Shown here: positions 47,192-59,750 of the stretch, in pieces
How positions within the stretch are numbered: position 1 is the stretch's first letter
Layout of the letters: every line of letters begins with the position of its first letter
Origin: Primulina eburnea
Lineage: Eukaryota; Streptophyta; Magnoliopsida; Lamiales; Gesneriaceae
DNA length: 64,000 bases
Reading direction: 5' to 3'
NCBI RefSeq assembly: GCF_022965805.1
Contig: NC_133108.1
Coordinates: 24,085,545-24,149,544 of the forward strand
Notes under the pieces: model-generated
Databases searched by the model: none
What the model saw: only the letters and a program-made list of their open reading frames with translations
Told to the model about the DNA's origin: nothing
Position numbers and translations under genes: made by a program

Positions 47192-47778
47192 ATGCCTCCT
47201 AGACGCGCACCTATTGCCGATGGGCAAGCCGAGAATGTTGAGGATTGTCATGTTAATGCACCCCCACCTCCTAATGGAGATGCTGCCACGCGTGCACTGG
47301 AGGGCATGGCCCGTTTCTTTGAGCAGCAGTTTCATCAGGCTCCTAGGCCACTGCACGATATATATTATCAGTTTCGGAGGCTAGCGCTGAAGGAATTTTC
47401 TGGCACCACCGACCCATTTGCTGCTGAGGTTTGGATTCTTGCACTTGAGGTGCACTTGAGCTATTTGAATATGGGAGATGCTGATCGCGTGAGATGCGCC
47501 AATTATATTTTTAGGAATGATGCTTCTCTATGGTGGGAAGGAGCTGAGCATGGTATTAATCTCGCTACTCTTACTTGGGCTCGATTCAAGGAAATATTCT
47601 GTGAGAAGTACATCAATGCTAACGTCCGAGAACAATTGAAGAGGGAATTTATGACTCTCCGTCAGGGAGATACTTCTGTGGCTGAGTTTGTGAGTAAGTT
47701 TGATAGGGGTTGTCACTTTATACCCATTATTGCTAGGGACGCCGCAAAGAAGATGAGGCACTTTCTAGATAGTCTACG
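47192..47778 (+). pseudogene. Element D gag, N-terminal part
   Basis: The start MPPRRAP at 47192 matches the Tekay family; an in-frame Met at 47171 is less likely. The Gag capsid-like domain (LKEFSGTTDPFAAEVWI ... ASLWWEGA ... FKEIFCEKYINANVREQ) is open up to FLDSLR, where solo LTR S1 breaks it. Residues read after 47778 belong to S1. Confidence 0.85.
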
Positions 47779-49820
47779 TGAAAGGGGATTGGTTACAGTG
47801 CCCGAAAGAGCAACGGAAATTTCGAAAATCATATTTTCATAGCAAGAAAACCGAGAACCCAACATAGTGTGTAGCAAATACGAAAATAAACACAAATGTC
47901 ATACATAGTATGTTAAGTAATTCTTACCTATCAATCACAAGGATTGATGATGGCTCCAACTAAGTTGTTAAACAACTTAGCTCTCGAAAGGCAGACAAAT
48001 CTACAAGCCTCCCTTGAGCACTTCTTGCTCAAAATCAAGCCCATCACCAACTAAGAAGATCCTCTCTAATTTTTCACTAGAAAAATTAGAGGATTTTTCT
48101 TTGAGAAGTGAATACTTTCCTCAAAATTTGAAGAAAATTGGGAGAATAATTTTTGCCAAGGTTGTTGCATTGAGGAGAGAAGAAAAATTTCTTGGTGTTT
48201 GAAAAAGTAAAAAAATTGCATGTGACTGACATGCCTTGTTTATTGAAAAATTTGCCTCCAACCTTTCATCTCTCAAGCATGCATTTTATTTGGTCTTGTA
48301 ACAATTACAAAGCCCATGGACTTTTGTTTAAATATCTCAAACACATTTGAGACCATTTAAACTTTACTTGATTTTACTCAAGCCCACTAGTTAAATAATT
48401 ATATCTTATTGGGCTATACAAGACCCAATATTATTTAATTAATTCAACACTTGAATTAATTTAATTATCTGTACTCTACTAGGTCCACTAGTGTTTAATT
48501 AATTCAACACTTGAATTAATTTAATTTAGTCCATAATAATATTTATGAAAATTACAATTTTCAAATACATTATTTATTTGAGCCAACTTTTAATTTAGGA
48601 ACATTTCCATAAATTAAAATCTACATTCCCCATATAGATGTCATACTTCTGATTTTTCTTTGCGCTTTTAAACTCCTTTATAAGCAGTTCAACATATTGA
48701 ACTATTTTACTTCTCAACGGGAACTAGAAAGCTAGTACTTGTCTATCCCTCAATGGTTCACTAATACGAATAGTAGTGGGTTCACATCTCAATGTGATTC
48801 GGGACTAAACATGTCCTTATATGAGCATACCCCAGTTGCTCTATTCTTACTTATCAACTCCTTGTTAATAAGAACGTCATAACTGAAGTCTGATAGTACC
48901 TTACAAATCATGTTGAATGCCTAGCAGCATCGCTTACATGATTCCCTAGGTATTAAATGATAGTTCCTGCAAGAACCATTTCATTACGGTTATCGTACAG
49001 TATGGTCCCTTCATCTCATATATCCCGATCAATTCGACAACTATTGGTATATCGAGAGCTGTCAAAGAATAGATAATATGTGTCGTGTCATAGTTGCATC
49101 GATGGTGTAATCTAATAAACCCCTTTCTTAATACCACCAACACTCTGATCAGAGATTTCAAACTACATACACATGAGATCACATAGGATATTCATACTCG
49201 AAGGTAACCGTGAATCCCCGACTGCAATGCATAGACTCATATATGTTACGACAGAACACACAACCTTGCCACTTTATGACCACATATGAGTCAGTAAACA
49301 ATTCAAAGTGCAATGCTAGCATATAGAGTCACAATGATGTCCCGGGTCATAAGGGATAATGATGTACAACCATAAACTAGGACGTTTCCACTCGGTAAAT
49401 GAGAACCAATTGGAAAGCCTTTTATGGAGGGTTGTTCAGTGCACTCTACAAGGAGCACCTATCTGCATGCTCGGACATCAAATTGTCCCCTACCAATGAA
49501 ACATGGTACTTACATCGCAAATACTAGTCTCAAACTCGAGCGGCCTTTATCCTTCTTAACGATGGCTCAATCGATTAGGGACTGTTTAGAACATACAGTA
49601 TTCCAAATACGAGTTTAATGATACTCATCATATGAGTATCTCATATGTTTTCTACTCTATGTATATTCAAGGACTTTATCTATGAAACTAGCATAGGTAT
49701 ACAGATAAAGATGTGCCAAAACAGTAATTTCAAATATCAATAAAATAAAGATCGTTTGTACAAAGAGTTTCAACATGAACCCTCGGTCAACACTTGGCTC
49801 GAAGAGCACCTACTCTAACA
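47779..49820 (-). repeat. Solo LTR S1, minus strand, inside element D gag
   Basis: On the minus strand it starts TGTTAGAGTAGGTGCTC and ends CCCCTTTCA (2042 bp). It is flanked by CTACG (47774-47778) and TTACG (49821-49825), a 5-bp TSD with one mismatch. The gag frame homology resumes right after it (RPTIRRDV). No internal sequence is present. The LTR looks like a widespread plant family I have seen before, probably copia-like, but no second copy is in the window. Confidence 0.75.
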
Positions 49821-50285
49821 TTACGACCTACTATACGTCGTGACGTGATGATGATGTGTCCTTGGATTATGCTGCTGCCACTTCCTATGCATTTCAAGCC
49901 GAGCAAGCTTTGAAAGAGATTGATTTTTAAGTGCAGCGCAAAACACACCGACACCAGCAGCATACTCATCCTAATAAGAAGCCTTATATGGGACATCCTA
50001 GACCTCAAGGGCATCAAGAGCCCCAAGGTCAAGAAAACAAGCCAGGGCCACCAAAGCCACCACAACCTGGAACACCAAAACCTGCAGAGAGGTTACCATG
50101 CAAGGAGTGCAATCGCTTACATTATGGTAAGTGCATGTAGGGATCTTTAGATGCTGCATATGCAAGGAGGAAGGGCATAAATCTGCATATTGCCCGAAGA
50201 AGAATGCACCCACTATGGGACGAGCTTATGTTATGCATGCTTAAGAGGCTGAAGAGGAGGCAGACACGACCCTTATCATCGGTAA
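49821..50285 (+). pseudogene. Element D gag, C-terminal part with zinc knuckles
   Basis: Gag continues as RPTIRRDV ... LDYAAATSYAFQAEQALKEIDF, then a TAA near 49928. A Gln/Pro/His-rich stretch follows, then CKECNRLHYGKC and, in a shifted frame, CCICKEEGHKSAYC, the CCHC knuckle. A stop near 50242 precedes EEEADTTLIIG, which in relatives leads directly into the protease. Confidence 0.8.
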
Positions 50286-51000
50286 CCTTGTTATATAACG
50301 TTTTTGTATTGCCTTTATTGCATGAAATGTTAAATTGGTTATTAAAATTGATTTGGGATTAAGGATAACCTAGTGAAATTCGGTTGTGTGCTCTACCTTA
50401 CTTGAAATTAAGGAATGATGTAATTAGAAACCATAAGAAATTGGACTTGATTTTTAAGCCTTAATTTATGTAAAGGAAGTAATAATTCCAAATGAAAGTT
50501 TTAGGGCTTAAATTGAGGAAGTTTAGAAACCAAGGGCATGATTAGGAATTTTCAAAATTTTGGAAGGACTAATATGCAATTTTCAAAAATTTAAGGACCG
50601 AAATGCAAATTTCCAAAAATATAAGGATCGAAATGAAATAACCCAAAATTTAGGGGCTAAATTGTATTTGCGAAAGTTTGAGGACCAAATTGAAAATTTA
50701 GAAAACTTAAGGGGCTATATCGTAATTTCCAAAAATGTAAGGACCAAAAGTGAAATTTCCGAAATTTTAAGGATCAATCGGCAATTTTTGAAATAATTAT
50801 GGGGGACTAAAATGCAAATTTTGAAGAATTGAAGGGTCAAAATGTAATTAATCAGAAATTATAATGGGGAAATTATGAATTTTCCTAGGAACAATAGGAT
50901 CCAATCAATCATCTTCATGAAATTTTTGGGAAATTAATGATACAAATTCCTTAAACTTCAACGCGAATAATCTAAAACAACATGGAGGATATTCATTCTA
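50286..51000 (+). other. Non-coding spacer between gag and protease in element D
   Basis: About 715 bp splits a stretch that is continuous protein in related elements. It begins GTAACC and its second half (about 50560-50870) is a degenerate tandem repeat of roughly 33 bp around TTAAGGACCAAAATGCAA, about nine copies. It could be an insertion or a spliced intron; simple GT-AG choices I tried do not restore the frame. Confidence 0.65.
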
Positions 51001-51402
51001 GGTGTAGCTACCTATGCATTGCTGGATTCGGAAGCTACACACTCTTTCATACCCAAGACTTTCGTTAAGCGATTGAATATTACACCTGAGGGTATGGGAT
51101 TGGGTTTCAAAGTTTCTATTCCTTCCGTTGACCAAATAATCATGTCTAGTATTCTGAAAAATCTGGAGCTTCGTTTATTTAAAGATGTGGTTCAGGCAGA
51201 TCTTATCGTACTCCATATGCCTGAATTTGACATCATACTTGGTATGGATTGTTTATCAACAAATGGAGCTTCGATAGATTTTCGTCAGAGATCAATGTCT
51301 ATTCGACCGCCTAGTGAGAAATATTTTGTTTTTGAGCTGGCGAGGAACAAGAAAATGCCGCACATTATCTCTTGTCTGTGTGTGAGGAAGCTTATGAGAT
51401 GA
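51001..51402 (+). pseudogene. Element D protease
   Basis: Aspartic protease homology (VATYALLDSEATHSFI ... DIILGMDCLSTNGASIDF). The active-site triplet DSG of relatives is DSE here, so the enzyme should be dead. A stop ends the frame at 51402. Confidence 0.85.
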
Positions 51403-52256
51403 GGATGACAAGCTTTTCTAGCATGTGTCACTACCGCACATACTCCTATCAGTCAGAAGTTGGAGGATGTTGAGATTGTCAAAGACTTTCCTAATGTCTT
51501 TCCTGAGGATGTTTCTGGCATTTCACCTTACCGTGAGGTGGAATTTTCTATTGAGTTGATGTCGGGTACTGTACCCATTTCTAGAGAACCTTATCTTCTA
51601 GCACCCGCTGAAATGAAAGAATTAAAAGATCAAATCCAAGAATTGCTAGACAAAGATTTTATTTGCCCTAGTTACTCTCCGTGGGGCGCACCGGTATTAT
51701 TTGTGAAGAATAAGGATGATAGTATACGACTCTGTATTGATTATCGAGTATTGAATAGAGTCACTATCAAGAATAAGTATCATCTACCAAGAATTGAAGA
51801 TTTATTTGATCAATTGCAAGGAGCATCGATATTCTCGAAGATTGATCTTTGTTCTGGATACCATCAGTTGAAAGTGAAAGAGTCTGATATTCATAAGCAA
51901 CATTTTGGACTAGATATGGGCACTACGAGTTTATGATCATGTCATTTGGGTTGACCAATGTGCCAGCGATCTTCATAGATCTCATGACTCGCGTATTCCA
52001 GCCGTATCTGGATCAATTTATCATAGTCTTCATTTATGATATTCTGATCTATTCGAAGAATAAAGACGAGCATAGTCGTCATTTGAGGACAGCGCTGCAA
52101 GTAATACAAGATAGGAAGCTATTTGCAAAACTCAGCAATTGTGAGTTTTTGCTTGATAAAGTGGCGTTCTTAGGCCACATCATTTCTAGAGATGGAGTTG
52201 AAGTTGATCCAAGTATAGTTGAGGCAGTGAAAGAATGCCAGTACCGAAGAGTGTAA
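51403..52256 (+). pseudogene. Element D reverse transcriptase
   Basis: RT motifs [34 protein letters not shown] and MSFGLTNVPAIF are present. A frame change lies near 51910-51935. The catalytic motif reads FIYD: a Tyr codon at 52035-52037 replaces the first catalytic Asp. Another frame change lies near 52240. Confidence 0.87.
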
Positions 52257-52633
52257 CCGAGATTCATAGTTTCTTGGGACTAGCTGGCTATTATCGAAAT
52301 TTTATTCAGGGATTCTCATCTATCGCGGTACCCATGACCACCTTGACAAAGGAAAATGAAAAGTTTGTATGGCGATCTGAGTGCCAAGACAGTTTTGATA
52401 ATTTGAAGCAAGCTTTCATTTCAGAGCCAGTGTTATCTATGCCATCAGGACAAGGAGAGTATGTTCTTTATACCGACGCTTCTAAACTTGGTTTGGGCAC
52501 AGTTCTGATGCAAAATGACCGAGTTATAACCTATGCGTCGAGACAGTTAAAAGTTCACGAGAAAAAATACCCTACTCATGATCTTGAGCTTGCGGCGGTA
52601 GTTTTTGCACTGAAGATTTGGAGACAGTACTTA
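52235..52633 (+). pseudogene. Element D RNase H, broken by solo LTR E
   Basis: The RT thumb/connection ([20 protein letters not shown]) and RNase H ([52 protein letters not shown]) are open until the E insertion. The next residues of the domain ([14 protein letters not shown]) lie right after it at 55304. Confidence 0.88.
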
Positions 52634-55302
52634 TGTAGAGCCCAAAATCAGTACACGTAAAACCCATACAATTATTTAATTGTTAAATTATTTATTTATG
52701 TATAAAATGATTTTTGAGATGCATGATTTATGAATTTACATTATTTTAAATTATTTATGTTTATGTGATGCACGCTCAAATGTTTTCTTGAGTTTCATGT
52801 TTCAAGCGATTATTCGATGCAGGATCGAAGAAAAGAGACCAGCGACGATTTTGGCAATTTTAAAACATGGTATTTTATTTTAAGTTAGGATTGGGGCATT
52901 TTAAAAATTTATTTAGTTTTAAAAATTTCAAATCCAAATTTATTTATTTAGTTATTTTAAGATTTTAAAACTTTTAATGTTTATCAATTGTGTATTTTAT
53001 CTTTAGTTTGGGATTGTTAGTAAAGTTAATAATGGGTTAGCATTTTTATTAGCATTTTAATTAGAATATTAATTGTTTAATTAAGCAATTTTATTCCCTA
53101 ATTATTTGAAACACACGCACACACCCATTTACACACACACACCTTTCGGCCATCACACACACACACTTCATTCCATTTCATTTCATTTTCTTAGAGCAAG
53201 AAAACCTAGGGTTGTAAGAACTAGAAGAAGCCGCCACATCCTCTGAAAATTCCCAGCAAGTCACATTGATTTTGTTGTAAGAAATCGAGCCACAAATCAT
53301 CCCGGATCAACCCTCGCATCTTCCCCACTTCGGTATCGTCGTTTCAGAATTTTTAAAGATCAAAGGCATGTATAATCCATTGTTTTTGCATCGATCTCGT
53401 TATATTATGTGTTGTGATGTTTATTATGCGTAAAAATCCATGTATGTTGTGAAAATTTTGCGCAAAAACTTTTGAAATGATTTTTGGATCAAAAGTTTTT
53501 AGATCTGAAAACGTGTCTGCTGTAATTTTGATTACTGTGAAAATTTGGTTGATTTTCTAGAAACAATTTCAACATATAAAACGTGGCACTTTTTGATACC
53601 TTCAATTTGACGGTAAATTTGTACTTTTTGGATAAAAAACAAGTGTGTTATGATCGTTTTCGTGGGACTGATCAAACTGCGATTTTATGAAAATGCGTTT
53701 TTGACGTGTTGGTGAAGTTTATTGTTGCAGGCATCGTTGGGGACCGTTTTATGATCGCTGTTGCGTTTAAATATATTGAGTATGAGGTTGAAATGATTTT
53801 TGGCGTTTCGTTTTGTGTCGATAGGCACTTAGTAGGAATTTTTTTGGTGTCAAAATGTCGTATTCATGAGTTGTGTTGCATTGCATGTCATGCTTCGTTG
53901 TTTTGGGACGTTGGTGTGAGTTGAATCATTGCCATAGTGTCCTTGGATGAGTCTTGAAGTGTTGGTTTGAGTCGATTGGGTGTGGTGTAGTGTTTGCATA
54001 AAATTTTGTTCTTTGGGGTCGAGTTTGCACAAAGTTAGCGCCGCAGCGCTCACCAGGGAACGTCGTGCGCCCGTTATGCGCAAGTCTAGCGCCGCGGCGT
54101 CGCGTCACTAGACCTGCGGTATGGCTGGCGCCGCGGCGCTAGGAGTTAGGCAATGCCTCAGCGCAGCGCTGTCCAGCGCTTAGGTGCTTGTCCATGACAT
54201 TTAAATCACTATTTTAGGCCCAGGTCTTCTATGTTTTGGGAAATGTTCACACATCATTTTAGGATTTGTTTCAAGGGTTATTGTCATGTTTAGCATGATG
54301 ATTAAATAAGGTTTAGTCTCGAGTGATTTAGAATGTCATAAAAAATTTGTCAGTTCAGGTGGTGAGCACGACTATTACGTTTAAGCTATGGAAAAATTAA
54401 GTGCATGTAATATGTTAGTATGTGCAGCAGTGGCCCCAAACGAGATCCAACGAATCCCTCAACGCCATATAAGTATGTTCGACGTGCAAAAGAAAATATT
54501 TATGTTTTTGAGATATGCTAAATGTCTTGTGACCAATTATGAACGGGTTTGGAAGTCAATGAACGTGGCCGAAGACCTCTCCACCCCTGTAAAGCATGAC
54601 CGGGTTTAGATCAGAATTGGAAAGCAGTAAAGCATGACCAGGGACCGATCTACCCGGTAAAGAATGACTAGAGATCTCATGTATGCGGTAGTGGATCTTC
54701 CCTACCAGCGCAGTACTGTGGTTTAGTCTGATCAGGCGCTTTTATGTATGGGTCACTTGCTTTGAAACATATCTCTACGCAAAATGATGAAGTCTATGCA
54801 TGTTCAAGTATATATGATGCAAGTATGTTTATGAAAAGTTTTACGATGATGGCACGTCTAAGTTTATGTTATCACGATCAAATTTAAGTATGTACGTTCT
54901 ACTTTAAAGATGCATGTGGTTTTATTATGTATTACTTGTTACTTCCAGTTTATACATGTTGAGTCTTTAGACTCACTAGACTTGATCGATGCAGGTGAGA
55001 AAGAGTATGAGGAGACAAGGGGTAGGGACCAATGAGCCGGCTTGGACTGCGTAGGAGGCTAAACCCGATGACAACCTATGTTTTAAGAACTTTATGCATG
55101 TTTTAAATACTCTGATTTTCAGGATATTGTTTACGATGTTTAAACGTTTACTTTTTTGCAAACTTCGATTGTAATTGTCTTTATTTAAAATATTTTTAGA
55201 CGAGCAGTTCATTTTAACGCTATTTGAAATATTAATATTCATTTAAGAAAATTTTTATTTTTCTGCCAAATTTCAAATAGTTTAAAAGTACGGTATGTTA
55301 CC
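52634..55302 (+). repeat. Solo LTR E inside element D RNase H
   Basis: The LTR is about 2669 bp, starting TGTAGAGCCC and ending near TATGTTACC. ACTTA is duplicated at 52629-52633 and 55303-55307; ACTTAT is shared on both sides, so the exact ends could shift by one base. It is the family whose minus-strand copy lies at 1-2318. It carries (AC)n near 53100-53165, GC-rich palindromes at 54033-54180 and the stem-loop TGAGTC-TTTA-GACTCA at 54960-54975. Confidence 0.85.
54033..54180. repeat. GC-rich palindromes in LTR E
   Basis: Variants of the perfect 14-bp palindrome AGCGCCGCGGCGCT appear about four times (for example AGCGCCGCAGCGCT, GGCGCCGCGGCGCT), with several further GCGC words, within 150 bp of otherwise AT-rich LTR. 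Confidence 0.8.
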
Positions 55303-55303
55303 A

Positions 55304-57032
55304 CTTATATGAGGAGAAGTGCAAGATTTCCATCGATCATAAAAGTTTGAAATATTTTTACACCCAAAAAGAGTTGAATATGCGACAACGAAGATGGCTT
55401 GAGTTGGTAAACGACTACGACTGTGAGATTAGCTACCATCCGGAAAAGCTAATGTAGTGGTGGAAACGTTGAGTCGAAAGGCGGCTGTTATTACTCATTT
55501 ATCTCTTCAAAGACCACTGCAGTCCGAGATGCAGCGGTTTGAGCTTACAGTATATGCTAGGGGAAAGACCCTTAATCTTGCCACATTGACTGCACAGTCG
55601 ACTTTGAGAGATAGAATCTATGAGGGACAATCTACTGATGAGCAATTGCAAAAGTGGAGATTGAGATATGAAGCCAAGGGCTGAAAGTTTTATTATGAGG
55701 TGGATGGTATATTTCGTTATCGAGATTGTTTATGGGTTCCTAGTGACGACTCTTTGAGGGAGCTCATTATGAAGGAAGCTCGTGACAAACCATATTCCAT
55801 TCATCCTGGATGCACAAAGATGTACAAGGATCTACAGTTATTGTATTGGTGGCCGGGCATGAAGAGAGATATCCTGCATTTGTATCCGAGTGTTTGATAT
55901 GTCATCAAGTAAAAGCAGAGCATCAGAGGCCAGCGGGAAAGCTTAAGCCACTTCCTATTCCCAAGTGGAAATAGGAAAATATCACCATTGATTTTGTTGT
56001 GGGATTACCGAGGACTATCAAGGGGTTTAATGCTATATGGGTGGTAGTGGATCGTCTTACGAAATCAGCGCATTTTCTACCTATCAAGACCACATTCACC
56101 ATGACACATTATGCTGAGTTGTATATTCGAAAGATAGTTCGTCTACATGGGATTCCCCTATCTATTGTTTCTGACAGAGATCCGAGATTTGCATCATCTT
56201 TCTGGAAGAGTTTGCATGCAGCGATGGAGACTAAATTGTTATTCAGCACAGCATTCCATCCTCAAACCGATGGTCAGTCAGAGAGAACTTTTCAAATTTT
56301 AGAGGATCTACTTCGAGCTTGTGTGATCGATTTCCAAGGAAGTTGAGAACCAAAATTACCTCTAGTGGAGTTTACCTATAATAATAGCTATCAATCATCT
56401 ATAGGTATGGCTACTTACGAGGAACTATATGGAAGAAAATGTAGATCACCTATTCATTGGGACGAGGTTGGTAAAAGAATTGAAATTGATCCTAACGTCA
56501 TCGAGTAGACAACCAGCTAGTACTCAAAATTCGAGATAGAATGAAGACTGCGCAAAGCCGACATAAAAGTTATGCTGACAAGCGACGAAGAGAGTTAGAG
56601 TTTGCAGTGGGAGACCACGTATTTGTGAAAATAGCGCCTATGAAGGGTGCTATATGATTTGGCAAGAAAGACAAACTTAGTCCAAGATTCATAGGCCCGC
56701 TTGAGGTTTTGGAGATGATTGGAACACTAGCCTATAGAGTGGAATTGATGCCGATGCTATATGGAGTACACAATGTGTTTCATATCTCGATTCTGCGAAA
56801 TTACATGTCGAACCCATCACATGTACTAAATCATGAACCTATACAATTGACTCCAAATATGACTTATGAGGAAAAACCTGTCCAAATCTTGGGTAGGCAA
56901 GAAAGAACACTCCAAAACAAAATCATTCAAATGGTCAAGGTTAAGTGGCTGAATCACTCGGAGCAATAAGCTACTTGAAAAACCGAGAGGGACTTGAGGA
57001 GTCGCTATCCAGAGCTATTCGTTAAGTTCTAA
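55304..57032 (+). pseudogene. Element D RNase H end, integrase and chromodomain
   Basis: This continues RNase H after the E insertion ([26 protein letters not shown]). Integrase pieces follow: zinc finger with HPG..KMYKDL and CLICHQVKAEH in two frames, Asp in ITIDFVVGLP, Asp in VSDRDPRF and Glu in DGQSERTFQ. The chromodomain ILGRQERTLQNK ... VKVKWLNHSEQ ends at 57032. Stops include TAG for Trp near 55973, TGA for Trp near 56343, TGA for Arg near 56657 and TGA for Trp near 56977. Confidence 0.87.
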
Positions 57033-57052
57033 TTTCGATGACGAAATTTTAT

Positions 57053-57069
57053 TTAAGGGAGGGATGAAT
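57053..57069 (+). other. Element D polypurine tract
   Basis: A purine-rich run (AAGGGAGGGATGAAT) directly before the 3' LTR. Confidence 0.8.
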
Positions 57070-59745
57070 TGTAAGGTCCAAAATTAAGACGAAGTAATCC
57101 AAGTGAATGCAAATATAGGGAAAATGAAAAATAGCTAATTATTTGATTTTAATTGCTAAATTGATTATGTTGATATGATTTTAAAGTAGTTTTCTACTTG
57201 AATGCTTAAAAATAAATTTTTAAAGGTTATTCGAGTTGCGATCGAAGAACAGAGACCGAGGGCTGAAAAAAGAAAAATGTTTTTATTAAATAATTGTTTT
57301 AATTATTTAACATAAGGTTGATGCTTTTCTTTATTTTTGAAAATAAGGAGTTTTGAGGTGATTTTATACGCCGAGACGTAAATTTTATTGGTATTTGATT
57401 TTCATCAAAGATACGAACTTTTGACAACTCGGCTAATAATTTCACGAACTTTACTAAATAAAATATTTTATTAATGCACTAATGGGGTTAATGAGCTTAA
57501 CTAACCATGTTAATGGGCCTAAACTATTATTAAGTGTATTGATTAACTATTTAAGCACAAACCCCACCCCATTATTTCATTAAACACACGCCCCACCCCC
57601 TAGCAACACAAGGACTATTTTCCCATCAATCAAACACACGGCACACACTTATTTTCAAGGGAAAAGCTTCGAATTTCTCAAGGAAATTCAGCCTAGAGTT
57701 TTCTCATCGCAGTTATTCGCATCGTCGACGGATTTTCATGCTTTAATACACAAATACACGCCATAATTATTTCCTTTCTCATCTATCACACCATAAATAT
57801 GTATTTGAATATGATTTGCATGAAAAACAAGTGCCCTTTTTATTATTTTAGTTTTATTCATTCATGGATATTTAAGGCATGATTTTTGCATCAAAACTTG
57901 ATATTTAACTACATGAAGGGGCTGCCATGATTAGGGTTCATTTATGGAACGTTTTTACACAAATTATGAGTCCTAGGATGCACGGTTTGAGATAGCACCC
58001 ATCTGGATTATTGCATGTATTATCACCGAGGGTTCGGGTATGAGGACAACCATGCATGGCTTGGCTTTGGCTCGACCAAGGCTGGGGTGGGACATGGTTG
58101 GGTCAGTAGAGGAATCCTACCCATGCTAGGACTCAAGCTAGTCGGCTAGGGAAGAGTCCAAGTTAACCCTTCCCCAAGCTGCCCGAGAGTGACAGCAGCG
58201 TAGGAAGGCTCGCGGCTGGGGTCATGGGTCTAGGCTAGGTCGGTAAGGATCCTGATAAGGTTCACGAGGGACTGGGCTTGGTGGGGGCTACGAAGAGTCC
58301 TAGTCTAGTAAGGTTTCTCGGCCGTAGCACTCACATGGTGCAAGGAGCTTCGGACAGGCTAGGTTCAAGTCCTAGGGGCCAATGGGTTCAGTAGGGTCCA
58401 GGGGAGGTCTGGTCAGAAGTTGGCTCAAGGTGGCTCGGGCTTGGCCGTGGAAACCGGGAGTTGTCTCATGGGTTGTAGCATAGGGTTCAGCATTGGGGTT
58501 TTGAAGTGGTTAAGGTTTGAAACATGGTTCAAAGGGGGTCGAATCATAGTTCACGAGGGCTAATTAAATATAAAAAGTCTATGTTTTAAATTTGGAAATT
58601 TTATATTAAAGTTTGAATTTATTCGGGATTAAAACGCATTACGAATTGTTAATTACGAAATAATTAGAATGCCTATAATTTAAGCTAAATAAAATATGTG
58701 AAATTTAATTTAAGATTAAATAATTGTTAGGGACGGTCTAGAGTCAATGAAAGTAAGAAAAATTCAAAGTTGAGGAATTTTCAGTCTAGGGCAAAACGGT
58801 CATTTTATACCTAGAAAATAGTAAACGTCATGGCAGTGCTCTGAATGCTATTTTATATGTTAAAATGTTTATGGAATTTTATGATATAATGTTGACGCTA
58901 AAAGACATGTTTCATGTTTGGTTTAAAAGAAAAACGAGTATTATATGCATGAATTTTATAAAGTGATGAAAATATGAAATATTGAAGGAAGTGAAATAAT
59001 TGTGACTAATACGAATACGATGATATGTGAACACATATGTCCAAGGCTCAGTTGACGGGTGAGAGTGTCGGTAATGTCCCCGTCGCCCAGTACTGTGGTT
59101 ACATGTAGATGAATCCATCAACCCCTAATATGAATACGAAAATCACAATTAACGATCTGAGTTCAACGAAAAAGGAATACGTATATGTATAAGATGAATA
59201 TGAATATGTTTATGATGATATCAAAATGTTTAAGTTTATGCATGATTATGAAAATGTTAATTTACGTAAAAGTATTTTCACTGTTGCATGTGATCGTATA
59301 CGTATTATTCGCTGTCAAGAATATGGTGTGTTGAGTCTTTAGACTCACTAGGTGTGATCGATGCAGGTGATTTTGGTAATAATGATATTGGAGGTCTTGA
59401 TGGTTGATCTGACTGGACTGAAGGTGCACATAACCCAAGGACCAGTGCCAGTTTTTCCACATTTAGGATTTAAAAGTTTATGTTAAGAATTTTTAAGACT
59501 TTGATTATGCTTTCGAGTGGCTTTGAGAGGTTGTTAGCTTTATTTCTAAGTTAGGATTTGTAAACGTATGACGATTTTATGTTTTTAAACTATCTCATTT
59601 GAATTTCAATTATAGTTGGTTGATTTTTTTTTTTAAAATGGTGTCAAAAATATTTTTTATATTTATTTATGCATCGGCCGAAGTTGGTGAGGTTTTAAAA
59701 AAAAATCTTGGTGCTTTTTAAGCAAAACGAGTAGGGGATGTTTTA
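57070..59745 (+). repeat. Element D 3' LTR
   Basis: The 2676-bp copy of 44182-46901 has several percent divergence plus small indels. The block 57941-58161 is nearly identical to 45063-45283. The stem-loop TGAGTC-TTTA-GACTCA lies at 59332-59347. Confidence 0.93.
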
Positions 59746-59750
59746 GTACA

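Larger units (their letters stand above)
44182..59745 (+). mobile_element. Element D: decayed Tekay-type chromovirus with two nested solo LTRs
   Basis: LTRs lie at 44182-46901 and 57070-59745, with TSD GTACA at 44177-44181 and 59746-59750. The internal region has PBS, gag, PR, RT, RNase H, integrase, chromodomain and PPT in order but with many stops. Solo LTR S1 interrupts gag and solo LTR E interrupts RNase H. The last bases of the 3' LTR are TA instead of CA. Confidence 0.93.

Noticed and set aside
47843..49820. Possible host gene fragments in the region breaking element D gag
   Set aside because: The whole stretch is one TG...CA unit with a near-TSD and no long frame; a solo LTR explains it.
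50560..50796. 78-codon frame with repeating NFQKYKDRN-like words
   Set aside because: It is a by-product of the roughly 33-bp tandem repeat (period divisible by three) in the D spacer.
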